From Funneliformis mosseae (lineage: Eukaryota > Glomeromycota > Glomeromycetes > Glomerales > Glomeraceae): DNA of 13,295 bases. The stretch is from contig CAJVPP010002865.1 of the NCBI GenBank assembly GCA_910592005.1, positions 1-13,295 on the forward strand, read 5' to 3'. Position 1 is the stretch's first letter, and each line of letters begins with the position of its first letter. The notes below the pieces were generated by a model. The model was given only the letters and a program-made list of their open reading frames with translations, searched no databases and was not told the DNA's origin. Made by a program: the position numbers and the translations under genes. Of the stretch, positions 1-13,225 are shown in pieces.

Positions 1-13
1 TACGCCGTAATAT

Positions 14-47
14 TTGCATAAGTTTACAAATCGTAAATCTTACGCAA
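14..47. repeat. Imperfect hairpin / inverted repeat at window edge
   Basis: The arm TTGCATAAG (14-22) pairs with CTTACGCAA (39-47) at 8 of 9 positions. Inside it TTTAC (23-27) pairs with GTAAA (33-37) around a 5-nt loop, with T38 bulged. The flanking bases GCCGTAAT and ACTTCGCA hint at weaker pairing further out. It could be the remains of a small non-autonomous transposon (MITE) or a chance palindrome. The window starts only 13 bases before it, so its full extent cannot be judged. Confidence 0.4.
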
Positions 48-1018
48 TACTTCGCATTAAAAATATTCCTGATGAAGGAGTAACTAAAATTGTAATTATA
101 TAAGCTGCTTAAGATGTGTTAATAGTATTAGCTTATCTTTGAATGTGAATATTGTAATAATCATTGATATTTAATATAAAACTATTTTTTGAATATTTTT
201 TAAGAGAGTTTTTAACATATCTATTATATATATTTGACATCTTTTTTTACAATCTACTGTTTTTATTGTGATAGATACGTCAAGATTTACTATCATGTTC
301 AAACTTTCATTACTTGTATACATTGAATCTAAATAGTATGTAAGATTGATCTTAAAATAATTTATTTTAATACTATTTAATGAAGTGAGAAGATAACATA
401 TGAGTAGCATTATTAATCTTTTTATATGATTTATTATTTATTTATTGTGTTTAAGTGATTGAGTTGCTGAATAGAGTTGATTAAAAAAATCAGTCAAACT
501 CAATTCAATTTTCTGAAATATTCTTCATATTTCTTCAAATGCATGAATAAGATCTTCTTTTCTTGAATGCTCTCTTTTATAAAGGATTTTGCTATCGTTT
601 TGATAGCTCAAATGAGATTAATATTTGTACTTATTTTTTTCTTAGCTATGTCTAAGACAATTTTATTCATAATTTCTTTATTTATGATTTTTGTTCTTTT
701 AATATCTCTTTTTAAAAGGTTTTCTATAAGCCACATGTGACAAATAATACATAAAACACTACCCTTTACCTAACTTACCTTTATTAAATCATTTCTTATG
801 CTTCTCTTCATTTTTTTCCTTTAATGAACGGAATTTAGTTAACTTAGTAATTTGGTATTCTATATAATGCTTATTCTTAAATATGTTTTAAACAGTTAAT
901 AGTAAAATATATATTAGGATAGTACGGTGAGAAAGCTTCAAATTTGCTTAGAAATCTTACCCACATTTCATTTGAAAAAACGGCAGATGGATGAGCCCTT
1001 AAAAAGTATTTTATACTG

Positions 1019-1026
1019 TATAAAAG
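1019..1026 (+). promoter_or_regulatory. TATA-like element upstream of PHAF1
   Basis: The sequence TATAAAAG lies 120 nt upstream of the PHAF1 start codon, in a locally less AT-biased stretch. It fits a TATA-box consensus, but such matches are common by chance in DNA this AT-rich, so this is only a candidate core promoter. Confidence 0.25.
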
Positions 1027-1145
1027 AAATTGTGTAACCATTTTCCTTATTTGGAACGATCTCCCTTGTAGATTAACAGTCGATCATTTTCTGCAAGTGA
1101 TATAATTGAAGTGAGCCAAATCGGCCCATATGTTAAACTTTCTCA

Positions 1146-3391
<2,246 letters not shown>

Positions 3392-3733
3392 TTTATACAA
3401 TAATACTCTTGAAAATTTTTATTAACAGTAGTGCAATTTTAATTAATAATGTCAAGATAATTAAAAATCTTTTTTAATAAATCATATAAATTTGCATATT
3501 AAAAAAAAATTTCGAATGATTATCTTATAATTCAAAATGTTGTTTATCATACGGATATAGCACCATATCATCTCGAAAATTTTGTCATACTAACATAATT
3601 TGGTCGTACAACGATCAAAAAAAAAAAATTTTTTTTTATCTATAAATTTTTTTACATTAATTTTTCTTTTTCTTCGAAAAAAAAAAAGGAAAGAAAAAAA
3701 AAAACGCGTGACCATTTCTCAAAAGTGCACATT
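3392..3733. other. PHAF1-TOM40 intergenic region
   Basis: This spacer between two co-directional genes must hold the PHAF1 3' end and the TOM40 promoter. It contains A-tract/T-tract blocks around 3618-3638 and an A-rich GAAA tract at about 3677-3704, of the kind that disfavours nucleosomes. A TATAAAT match lies at 3641-3647, 87 nt before the TOM40 ATG, and ACGCGT lies at 3704-3709. The open frame on the minus strand here reads homopolymers and the antisense of TOM40 exon 1, and is not a gene. Confidence 0.55.
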
Positions 3734-5334
3734 ATGACCGGCTCGGGTGAAAAAGTTTCAACAACAACGACACCTACGATCACACCGTGGAGTTTTAGTT
3801 CTATTCTTAATGGAATATCAGAGTATAGAAAGAAACTTAACTTGCCCAACCCGGGCACTTTTGAAGGTCTTCATAAAGAGGTTAAAGGTACGAATAAAAG
3901 CTCCAATTTTAAAGCAATGAAAAAAAAAAATTATTAAATAAATAATTGGCTGTCACTAATATTTAAGATCGCGTTCTGGAATTAGGGAATACGCGTGTTC
4001 ATTGGTTACATTTTTTCGAAGAAAAAAAATTTTTTTAATTTTTTTTTTTTATTATTATTTGCAGCCACGTTTCTGACGAATCACTTGTTTGATGGAGGTA
4101 GAGCTGATGTTACAAAGGTTCTATCGCAACATCTTCAAGTGACTCATTCGTTCTCAATGGGTTCAACAATAGCTCCTCCAATGTATAATTTTGGGGCTGC
4201 TTTCATTGGTATTAAAGTGAGAATTAAAATTTTTGATTTTGCATATTTAATATATTTTTATATATATATATAAATCCATTCTTATTGTGATTATAATATT
4301 ATCAGTCTTTTCTTCATGGTTCTATTGATACAGAAGGAAACTTGACAGCACGCATGAATTATGCATGGGATGCAAATAATATAACAAAACTTCAGGCTCA
4401 TGTGAGGAAATTATTTTTAAAAGATACTAATAGTTATTAGGTTTTTTTTTTTTTAAAAAAAAAAAATCGTTATATTTAAATTGCTTATAATGTTTCTTTA
4501 TAATGGTCATATTGCTTATCAAGATATCACCATCACCAGGGCATTCAATGCTTCAATTAGAACAAGATTATCAGGGATCAGATTATTCTATAAATTGTAA
4601 AACTATTAATCCTTCGCCGGTTGAAAATACTGGGATTTTTATTCTCAGTTACTTTCAATCTGTAACACAAAAACTAGCATTGGGAGTTGAAAATGTATAT
4701 CAGAAGCCAACTCCTGACATTGAAGAAACCACCAGATCTTTGGTAGCAAAGTATACCGGGAAAGATTGTATTGCAACTTTGCATTGGCAAGAAATGGGTG
4801 CTTTTCAGGCATCATACTATCAAAAGATCAACGAAAAAGTAGACTTTGGAACAGAATTACAAATACTTACCGCATCAGGCCGGAGAGAAGCGGTTTGCAC
4901 AGTAGTATGTAGCTGATCTGGTGTTAGTCTCACTTTGTCAAGAAGCCAACCAAGCCGATGCTAATTGTTCGAATTATTTTCAAGGGTGGTAAATTCGATT
5001 TTCGAGCCGCTACTTTCAGAGGCCAGGTAAGTAAATTATTGTATTTCAAATTTTTAAGTTCTATAGATAAAAACTTATTCCATAATACATCGTATTAGAT
5101 TGATACAACGGGACGCGTTTCAGCCGTTATAGAGCAAAAAATCGCCCCGGGATTCAGTTTTATTATCACCGGCGATATCGAACACATGAAGGTAAGTTTT
5201 TTTTTTTCAATAAAAAGATTTAATATATTATTAATTTCAACAATGATTAACGAATGTTTGTATTATTTGGATTGAATCACGGTCTCTGTTAGAGCACATC
5301 AAGATTTGGTGTAGGAATTCAATTGGAGGCATAG
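3734..5334 (+). CDS. TOM40: TOM40, mitochondrial outer-membrane import channel
   Basis: The gene has seven exons: 3734-3887, 4065-4216, 4306-4401, 4524-4904, 4985-5026, 5099-5191 and 5293-5334, giving 960 nt and 319 aa. This is the central beta-barrel pore of the TOM complex, through which nuclear-encoded precursors cross the mitochondrial outer membrane. The porin-3 family is recognised from NPGTFEGLHKEVK near residue 42-54, TNHLFDGGRAD, the LSQHLQVTHSFSMGS strand, QLEQDYQGSDYS, LSYFQSVTQKLALGVE, GGKFDFRAATFRGQID and the C-terminal strand. The last residues (about 310-317, RFGVGIQL) fit the beta-signal (polar-x-Gly-x-x-hydrophobic-x-hydrophobic) read by the SAM complex. The protein is shorter than yeast Tom40 (387 aa) because the N-terminal extension is brief and Thr/Ser-rich. 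The start is the first ATG of the frame. The TGA at about 4914 lies inside intron 4 and is not a break. Introns 3 and 4 both end in CAAG. Confidence 0.95.
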
Positions 5335-6106
5335 AATTTTTTAATATGTAAGATAGATTAATCAAATTCAAAAAAAAAAAAAAAAAAAAAAAATTTTTAA
5401 TTAATCAATCTGAAAAAATTCATTCATTATTATTTAATCTGACATTTCACATGAATTTTTATTCTTTCCGCTGGTATCGTGTGTGAGGATTTTCTTCCAA
5501 GAACAATCTGAATTGATGTTTGAAAATTCACCTAAATATGATTACTTAATTATTACAACTTTGATAATTGATTTTACTATAAATAAAAATTCAAAAACCA
5601 CTAAAGCTAGCAACAAATCATAATTCACACGCATGTAAAGAGTATTTATATAAATTTTTATTTTTAAAAAAAAGGTGTTCGAAAATGAATGAACACAGTT
5701 AATTAATGCATTATATGCATATGCATCAATCAGATTATAATTTATTAAAAAAAAATAGATATGGATATTAAATGATCACAAACAAACACCCCACCTCCTT
5801 ATTTGACCATAGATTTTTCTGTAACGATTTATTTTATTTAATTTTTAACTGTTCTTTTTATTATTAATATCAAGTCACTCATTTGGTTTTATTTTTTTTT
5901 TTTCCTTTGGCTTTTCAAACTTTATTGCAACTCTAGTTGCTTTTCTTATTCTAACTATAGTCGGACACTATCCTACTTTGCCTTACTATAAACTTAACAA
6001 GAGGAATTTTCCATCACTCGCTCTTATATTATTTCTTTTATAATTTCGAAAGATATTTTTCCTATAATTTATTTCACAGAATAAAAAATTTATAAAGTTC
6101 GTGTGA
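5335..6106. other. TOM40-TBC intergenic region
   Basis: I find no gene in these 772 bases. Long A and T runs dominate, the largest being the 24-A tract at 5370-5393. ATGCATATGCAT (5715-5726) is a perfect 12-bp palindrome of uncertain meaning. A T/C-rich stretch at about 5880-6060 precedes the TBC gene and may be its promoter or 5' leader. The TOM40 3' UTR must lie at the left end. Confidence 0.5.
5370..5393 (+). repeat. 24-nt poly(A) tract
   Basis: An uninterrupted run of 24 A is followed by TTTTT, starting 35 nt after the TOM40 stop codon. It is genomic, lies in the probable 3' UTR, and is likely variable in length. No retroposed gene copy lies upstream, since the preceding gene has introns. 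Confidence 0.85.
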
Positions 6107-8699
6107 ATGCTTGCCGAAACTTCCAACCCCAGAGACTCTTATTATTCTTCATTATATGACGAATATTCGTCACGTGGTGAAGAAAGAGCATATATTGTCG
6201 GTTCAACGTGGAATCACGCGGCAAAAACCGTGAAAAGACGGCCTTCCCTTAACTTGCATCCTCGTACTAATAGTATAAGCAGCCTAAAACGGCAACCTTC
6301 TTTTGATTGTCCTTCACCCCCTTCTCATTTGGTATCTTCAAATTCGAATCCTATTAATTCGTTATTTAATTATACGGCCTCTGGTTCTTTTTCCCCTTCA
6401 CCACCAAGTCCAGGATATGTTTTTACTCGTTTTAACTCATATAATAATATAGGACCTAGAGAAAGTCTTACTGGTAAACAATCCGATGAAAGAACTAGTA
6501 GTTTATCGGTCCCTATGGACACGAAAAGAAATAGCGCGGAGAATCGTGCACCCTCCCCTTCAGAAAGTAGTATCCTTGAAGATTATAATGACTATCACAC
6601 AAGGCATTCTTCTGCAAGCAGTTTTGAAGATGTATTAAATACAAATAAGGCAAATACAACCAAAAAAACTTTACGAGCTTCAACTCAGTCACAAATCAAC
6701 TTAAATGAACAACAGCAACAAGTTAGAACATTTTCACGACAAAATTCAACTCGATCACGATCAAGCATCAATGGACGTGTTCGACAGAAGCAAGATTGTG
6801 ATGATAGGTAACATATTTCTATAAGTAATAAATTTAGAAAAAATATGATCAGAGGGATGAACAATTTGACACCATTGGGTTTGGAATTTATTTGTTGTTA
6901 TATTGAAATTGTTGAAAGGCGATAATATTAAAAGAAATAACTTAACAATCTTATGCGTATAAACAATTTTGAAATTCTAATAGGGATCAATATGGTTTTA
7001 GAAGATCATATCAATGGATTACCAAAAAGGAATATACTGAATTTGAGTCATCTTATGTTCAAGTCCTACATCGACGTAAACAAAAATGGGATATTGCTAT
7101 TGAAGAAAATGGCGGTGTTATACCCGGCAGAAATTCAAAGAGTGAGTTATATATTTTTAATCTAATAAAATTTTAAAAAGACAGAGCCAATCCACGTACA
7201 AATACTATGTAAAAAAACAGCTGTAATATAATAAACGCGAATTTTCAATTTATATTAACATATTGCATATTATTATTAATTAATTAAAGTGAAACGATAT
7301 GTACGGAAAGGTGTACCGCCATCTCTACGAGGAAAGGTATATATATACACATGTATTGGTATAACTATTTCTTTATCATCATTAGATATTAATAATTAAA
7401 AATATGCATATTATAGGTGTGGTTTCATTATAGTGGTGCAGAAGCGAAAATGAGGGATCATATGGATTTTTATCAACAACTATTGATTAAAGCACAAGAT
7501 CCACGGTACGAAAATGAGTACGTGGAAATTATTGAAAGAGGTTTGGATAGATAAAATTTAATAATTAATGACTTATGAACGAAGAAATATTAATTGTTTT
7601 TCTTTATTATTAGATCTTCATCGTACTTTTCCTGAAAACATTAAATTTAAATCGACAGTAGATTCAAAAGATGGGAGTTCATCTGTTTTATCGACCGATA
7701 ATGTTCCAATCATCCAATCACTACGTCGCGTGCTTACAGCCTTTTCATTATTTTCACCTAACATTGGTTATTGTCAATCTCTTAATTATGTGGTCGGAAT
7801 TCTTTTACTCTTTATGGATGAAGAACAAGCTTTTTGGATGCTGGTAACCATCATTCATGATTACTTGCCTGAAAATATGTATGATGTAACGATGGAAGGT
7901 GCAAATGTTGATCAAGCTGTACTTATGATGTTCGTAATGGAAAAGATGCCACAAATATGGAATAAATTGAGCGGAGGATTTGGTTGGGATATAGAGAAAC
8001 TCGATAAGAATATGCCAACAATTACACTTGTAACCAGTCATTGGTTTTTAACTTTATATATCAACATTTTACCAATTGAGGCAAGAATTTTCAAATTTAT
8101 TATTAAACATTATTTTATAATTTATGATAACATATTTACTCAATTAATTTTATTATTATTATTATTATTATTATTAGACATTATTAAGAGTTTGGGATTG
8201 CTTATTTTAGTAAGCATATTGTTTATTATAACCGATATATATATATATTATAGTATTATTTACTAAAAAATATTTTAACATTTTTAGTGAAGGCAATAAA
8301 GTGTTGTTTCGTGTAGCTTTAGCAATTTTAAAATTAAATGAGGAAAAGATTTTGGCAGTAAACGATCCGATGGAAATATTTCAGGTGGTTCAGGTAAAAA
8401 AGTTTTTTTTTAAAAATTTTTCTCTAAAAAAAAAGTAAACTTACCTTTTTAATGTTTAATCTCATAGAATATGCCAAAGAGTTTGCTTGACTGCCATAAA
8501 CTTATAGACGTAAGTAAAAAAAAAAAAAAAAATATTTATTAACTATATCATTTTACGTATATTCTAATTTATTTATTATATTAAATAGTTATGTTTTCGT
8601 CGTCGTAAGGGATTATCACAGAAAGATATTGACAAACGTAGAGAATTTTTCCGTGAACGAAGGAAAAAGAGAGTAGGATCGATGTTATTAAAACATTAA
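6107..8699 (+). CDS. TBC-domain Rab GTPase-activating protein (GRTP1-like)
   Basis: The gene has nine exons: 6107-6807, 6984-7141, 7290-7336, 7417-7540, 7614-8080, 8178-8209, 8288-8393, 8468-8509 and 8589-8699, giving 1788 nt and 595 aa. A TGA directly before the ATG (6104-6106) supports the start. Residues 1-234 are Ser/Asn/Pro-rich, probably disordered, with several R-x-x-S sites. Then come DQYGF and a W-containing linker, and the TBC domain from KRYVRKGVPPSLRGKVW (288-304). The catalytic fingers are intact: IERDLHRT with Arg347, and GYCQSLN with Gln398. LLRVWDCLF (501-509) and YEGNKVLFRVAL follow, then a basic tail. TBC proteins speed GTP hydrolysis by Rab GTPases and so end vesicle-traffic signals. 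Order and wording resemble animal GRTP1/TBC1D6 from memory; the Rab substrate is unknown. Intron 5 is GC-AG. Confidence 0.93.
8081..8177 (+). other. GC-AG intron in the TBC gene (intron 5)
   Basis: Exon 5 ends at GAG (8078-8080), followed by GCAAGA. The downstream exon 8178-8209 restores the conserved frame TLLRVWDCLF. I see no GT dinucleotide between the end of the PIE codons and the acceptor, so a GT donor is not available here. AG|GCAAG is the usual consensus of minor GC-AG introns, which the normal U2 spliceosome handles. The intron is 97 nt long. Confidence 0.85.
8150..8176 (+). repeat. (TTA)9 microsatellite at a 3' splice site
   Basis: Nine perfect TTA units end at 8176, and the next base G8177 turns the last unit into the TTAG acceptor of TBC intron 5. 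The repeat therefore supplies both the pyrimidine-rich tract and the A of the splice-site AG. Confidence 0.9.
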
Positions 8700-9183
8700 A
8701 AATATAGGTAGATGCCTATAGTTAGAATTAAGATTTGTCTTGGTCAAAAATTGATTTAACGATCCATTAGTAAAAAATTATATTATTTATATTTTTGATT
8801 GGTTGGTTTTATGAATTTTTTGATTATTATGAATTTTTTTTTTTTGTCGGATTTTTATCATTTATGGCACATTGATTGTATAAACATTATAAACATTGTA
8901 GTATTAGAATTTTATATTTATCATATTTATAGATACACATTACACATAATTTTTTTAATTTATTTTGAAACTTTAATCTCTTACTGTTAGTAATTGATTA
9001 AAAAGAACGATATGTAAATTTTAATATATTGTGTTGTCCAGAATTTTTAATTGACTGCAATGACGTGACGTTACAGATGCAAGTTTTGGCAATAATCAGC
9101 TTATTTTATTTTTATTATTAATTATTTATTTTTTGTTTTTTTTAAAAAAAAAAGTAAATTTGATATTCAAACTTAAAGATGAA
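8700..9183. other. Spacer between convergent TBC and MSH1 3' ends
   Basis: The region lies between the stop codons of two convergent genes and should hold both 3' UTRs and polyadenylation sites. It is AT-rich, with T8 then A10 runs near 9140-9155. The short plus-strand open frame at about 8799-8990 encodes a hydrophobic Phe/Ile/Tyr-rich peptide typical of translated AT-rich DNA, and I do not call it a gene. Confidence 0.55.
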
Positions 9184-12100
9184 TTAATGAACCTGAATAT
9201 TATTAGTATCCAAATCTACAAATTTATTATGAACCTGTAACGATTGTAAAATTTCTCTTGCAACATTCAATACAGAATTTGGCATTCCTAAATGAATTAA
9301 ATATTAAATTAGCAATTTTGATGATCACTAATTAAAAAATTCACAATCTCACATACCCGCTAATTGTGCGGCTTTGATTGCTGCTGAATTTCGATTTACG
9401 CCTTTCTTTACTTTATGAAGATAATGAAAACTTCCATCCTAAGTATTAAATATAATAAAAATTAGAAGAAACCTCATTTTTTAGTATTAAAAAAAAAAAT
9501 TTAAATTTTATTTAGTTACCAAATTTTCCTGACTATCAGTACAGTAAAAAGCAGCATATTCAAAATTCTTTATCATATTTGCTAATTCGTGAAGATGTGT
9601 TGCAAACAAAGTACGACATTTATTCTTATAATGCAATTGATGTAATGTTGCAAAAGATATAGCGATTCCATCTAAAGTCGTTGTTCCTCGACCAATTTCA
9701 TCCATTATTACCTTAATTTCAAAAATTGATAAATTATTATTAAACCTAAAATGATATTTAATGTATGAAACACGAATACATACAAATGACCTTTGCGTAG
9801 CATTTTTAAGAATATTTGCAGCTTCGATCATTTCAATCATGAATGTTGATTGATCCTGATACAAATTATCAGAAGCACCGACCTAATAAATCAAATTAAA
9901 TTATTATCATAAAATTATGAATAACATATACTTGTATACAATACAACATACCCTACTAAATATTTGATCCACTATCCCAATTTCTGCATAATCAGCAGGA
10001 ACATATGAACCGATTTGTGCCAAAATTGATATAATCGCGTTTTGCCTTAAGTATGTACTCTTTCCTCCCATATTTGGACTTTAATATAAATATTAAGGCA
10101 CATTAGACGATGATAGATTCAAATAAATAGATTCAAAAAGAATTAAAACAAATACCCAGTTATTAATAAAACTCGTTCTTTATCTCCAACGTAACAATCA
10201 TTTTTTGTAAATTGACGTTCTTTCATATGAAGTCCAGATTCCACAATTGGATGACGGCCTCCCGTAACTTTATGAGAATTACTATATATTTTTTTATAAA
10301 TTGTAAAATGAGCATAAATAAATCAAGAAATTATAACTAACGTACCTAAGATTTAGAATAGGTCGAACGAAATTTTTTTCTCTGGCTAAAACTGCCAAGG
10401 ATGAAGCAATGTCGACTTCATCGATTACATTCGTATTACGAATTGTTAAATCCCAATTATCAGAAATCTATAGTAAAGATATATTATAAATTTGTATCAG
10501 AATATTTATAAATACATGAATATATTATACCTTAGTTCTAATGACTTGAAATGCATTAGATTCTGCTTCATGTATCTTAGATTTTATTTCTTCGATTTTG
10601 CCCCCAAGATGTGTCCATGCCTGAAATAAAACAACTTTCATTATCACAATGAACCGTATAGAAAAAAATTACAGAAGTACATTATATACCTGAACAATAA
10701 ACCATTTCTTAGATTTAAAATGTTGGATACGAGTTGCATTTAGAGATTTTTCCAAATTACAATCATTTTTGCGTTTAACAGCCACAATGAAGCCAAAACT
10801 CGAATGTGATCGAAGTTCTAATGATGGTGATTCTATAAAAAAAAAAAAATGATTAATAATAAATGATTTTAGAATAATTTGATTATTAAGTAATAAATTA
10901 TATACGCTGGAATAAAGTAATCTTATCATTGCTAATTAATTTTACTTAGTTCAGTTCGCCATCGATTTTGCATTTCTATCATTTCCAAGTATCTAGCTTC
11001 AAGTTGATTATGTAAACTTGTTACCTCTTCTGAAAAACTAAAAAGATATAATTTATTAAGAATTCATCCCTATACATGAAAAAAAAGTAATAAATATACT
11101 TTGTCTTAATAATCCAATTATCAGATTTGATGAGTGCTTGCACTTCTTCGAGATTTGTATCGGTGGAATTTATGCTATTTTTTTTCATTGTATTTCTCTT
11201 TTTCTTGATAGTTGAGGCATTCCTTTTTTCGTTGTTCAATTCCACCGTTTGATTTCCATTGTCGGAAAGTTCGACTTCTTCAATCTCTGAATCAAAATCA
11301 CTAATAGCTAATCCAGTTTTAACAGATATCTCTTTGTCTCTTATTAAGGCGTCTTCGTCTATAGCGTCTTTTATTATTTTTATAAGTTCATTTTGAGGTT
11401 TTAAACGTTCAATGAGTGCTTCTAAACTAAAGTTTGGTGTAATTTTCAATTCCTCTTCTAGGCGCGTTTTGATTGTTCCCATAGCCTCAAATGTTCGTTT
11501 AAGTTTAAGAAAATCGTCAGGTCCATAATAATCAAAAGAAATCTTTTGTGACGTTCTTTGAGCATCATCAACCTCTTCCAAAATTTGCCGAATATCACTA
11601 GTGAGATGCGTATTGCAATAAAAATATTCAACAATGTCTAAACGATTGTTAATTTTAATTAATGAAGTTGTTGGGAAGCCTAATAAAAAAGATACATATT
11701 AGCTTTTCCTTTTGTAGTTATTACCTTAACTATAAGAAAATTTTTATTGCTTACGTAACCATTGATCAAGAGCTCTCGTGCCGGATTTTGTCTTTGTTCT
11801 TTCAATAGCATGAATCAAACTTCCTCGCTTAGAATTATTGCGAATTGACATTATTATTTCTAACGATCGCAAGGCCGTTTCATCAATAATCATTGTATTT
11901 TCTGGATTTATCCTTATTGGAGGTTGAATTTTAGGAAACCTTTCAATGAGATTTCTACTAATATAATTATGTAAAGCTGTATTGGCTTGTATTTCAACTC
12001 CAGAAAAGACTTCATCGATTACATCTCCAAAATGCAAATCGGGTTGCGATTGTTGAGTAGAAAACGATTTAATCGATTCATATGCAAAGGCATATTTTTC

Positions 12101-13035
12101 ACGATTTAACTGAATCCATATAGGATGATCTTTCTGAAATTTAAATTGTTCACTTAAAACAATTTCGCTAGGTCGAATACGGGCCAAAACATTAGAAAGT
12201 GATTCTAGCTCACTCATTGCAACGAACAACTGGCCGGTTGTTATATCAATCCATGCTAATCCGACATTATTTGTCCTCTCATCCAATGAAAGTGCAAGCA
12301 AAAAATTATTTTGATCTTGTTGTAAAAAACTTTCATCGATAAGTGTTCCAGGAGTAATGATACGTGAAACTCGACGCTTAAATTTAACTTTCTCATCATT
12401 TTCATCGTTAAGAAACTCTTCACAAAGAGCTACCGCAAGACCATGATCATTGACCAATGTCGAAAGATATTTATCAAGATGCTGAAGGGGAAAACCTGCA
12501 AAAGGCATATATTCTTGCCCAAACTTTTTTTTTGTCAACTTGATATTTAAAAGTGGAGCAATCTTTGTGGCTTGTTCGAAATAAAGCTTGTGTAAAAAAA
12601 AAAAGAAAATTTTAATTTTAAAAAATAAAATTTACAAGTGCTAATTTCGTAACTTACCTCCCAAAAAGAACCAACACGCGTTAAAATAACGCAGTCTGGA
12701 TATTTTAGTTGCGCAAGCCTTACTACTTTACCAACTGTACTATCCCATTCTGGTCCTTTATTCGAGTTATCGATATTTTGTGGTTTTTTTGAAATGTTTG
12801 GCAGTTTGTTTATGGGTAATGTAAAGGATTTTTTTGAACGAATGATAAAAGAATAGGGTAATTTTACGCGATAAAAGTGCTGCAACGTAGCATGCGCGTA
12901 TTTATTGAAACAAAATTTAGCTGTTGAACTCTTGGTATTAGCGTTGTAAGAGAAAACACAAAAACGTCTTGAAAATTGACGCGTTTTTGTTCTCAAAAAT
13001 GTTGTATTAAATCTTTGAATGCAGCCTAACTTCAT
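9184..13035 (-). CDS. MSH1: MSH1, mitochondrial MutS homologue
   Basis: There are thirteen exons, read 5' to 3' on the minus strand: 13035-12658, 12586-11755, 11679-11100, 11037-10946, 10832-10690, 10620-10531, 10467-10346, 10281-10156, 10078-9952, 9882-9784, 9711-9520, 9438-9357 and 9287-9184. They give 2967 nt and 988 aa (yeast Msh1 is 959). The start is the first ATG after an in-frame TAA. The first 80 or so residues are rich in Arg/Lys/Ser/Phe and almost free of acids, as in a mitochondrial presequence. The mismatch-binding Phe-x-Glu is F124-W-E126, in GSFWELYFEQA. The connector and core follow, with RALDQWLR and [10 protein letters not shown]. An acidic-then-basic linker (about 531-580) precedes the clamp. 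The ATPase holds Walker [10 protein letters not shown] (788-796), the [11 protein letters not shown] segment, Walker [10 protein letters not shown] (866-874) and the ATHLHEL loop. Such proteins bind mispaired mitochondrial DNA and maintain that genome. All catalytic motifs are intact. Confidence 0.95.
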
Positions 13036-13225
13036 ACCGTGTTTTAAGATAAATAAAGATGACACTTGGATTGGTTAAATTTGCGATAATTATTTTTGAA
13101 ATATTAAGTAAAGATTAATTTTGATTGGTAAAAAAGTAATTTGCTTATTATCTCTCAAGATAACAAGTGAAATTTGATTTTAGAGTATTTGCAATATATT
13201 GAATATATAAATAAATGTAATAATA
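13036..13225 (-). promoter_or_regulatory. Presumed MSH1 promoter and 5' leader
   Basis: These 190 bases lie between the MSH1 start codon and the transposon-like terminus, so they or the element itself must carry the promoter. They are AT-rich. On the minus strand TATATATTC-type sequence near 13200-13207 could serve as a TATA element, but nothing distinguishes it from background. Confidence 0.3.

Larger units (their letters stand above)
1..1145. other. Non-coding region upstream of PHAF1
   Basis: I find no gene here. The region is very AT-rich, with scattered stops in all frames. The one longer open frame (minus strand, about 171-410) encodes a low-complexity Ile/Leu/Asn/Lys-rich peptide with no recognisable domain, so I treat it as chance. 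The left edge carries a small hairpin (14-47), and a TATA-like site lies at 1019-1026. The last 100-150 bases are less AT-rich than the rest and probably hold the promoter and 5' leader of the PHAF1 gene. Confidence 0.6.

Noticed and set aside
171..410. 79-codon open frame on the minus strand
   Set aside because: Low-complexity Ile/Leu/Asn/Lys-rich translation with no domain, in very AT-rich non-coding DNA; no supporting signal.
3704..3709. ACGCGT (MluI cell-cycle box) just upstream of TOM40
   Set aside because: The same hexamer also occurs inside introns and coding exons of this window, so there is no evidence it is a regulatory site.
4905..4984. Stop codon in TOM40 before the GGKFDF strand, looking like a truncation or pseudogene
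   Set aside because: GTATGT at 4905 and an AG at 4983-4984 define an 80-nt intron that restores the conserved frame exactly.
8799..8990. 63-codon hydrophobic open frame on the plus strand
   Set aside because: The Phe/Ile/Tyr composition is what AT-rich DNA gives by chance; it sits in the 3' spacer between convergent genes.
9712..9783. Read-through of MSH1 exons 10 and 11 as one continuous open frame
   Set aside because: The 72-nt interval is an in-frame intron without a stop. Removing it joins RSF to VIMDEIGRG, the normal Walker B context.
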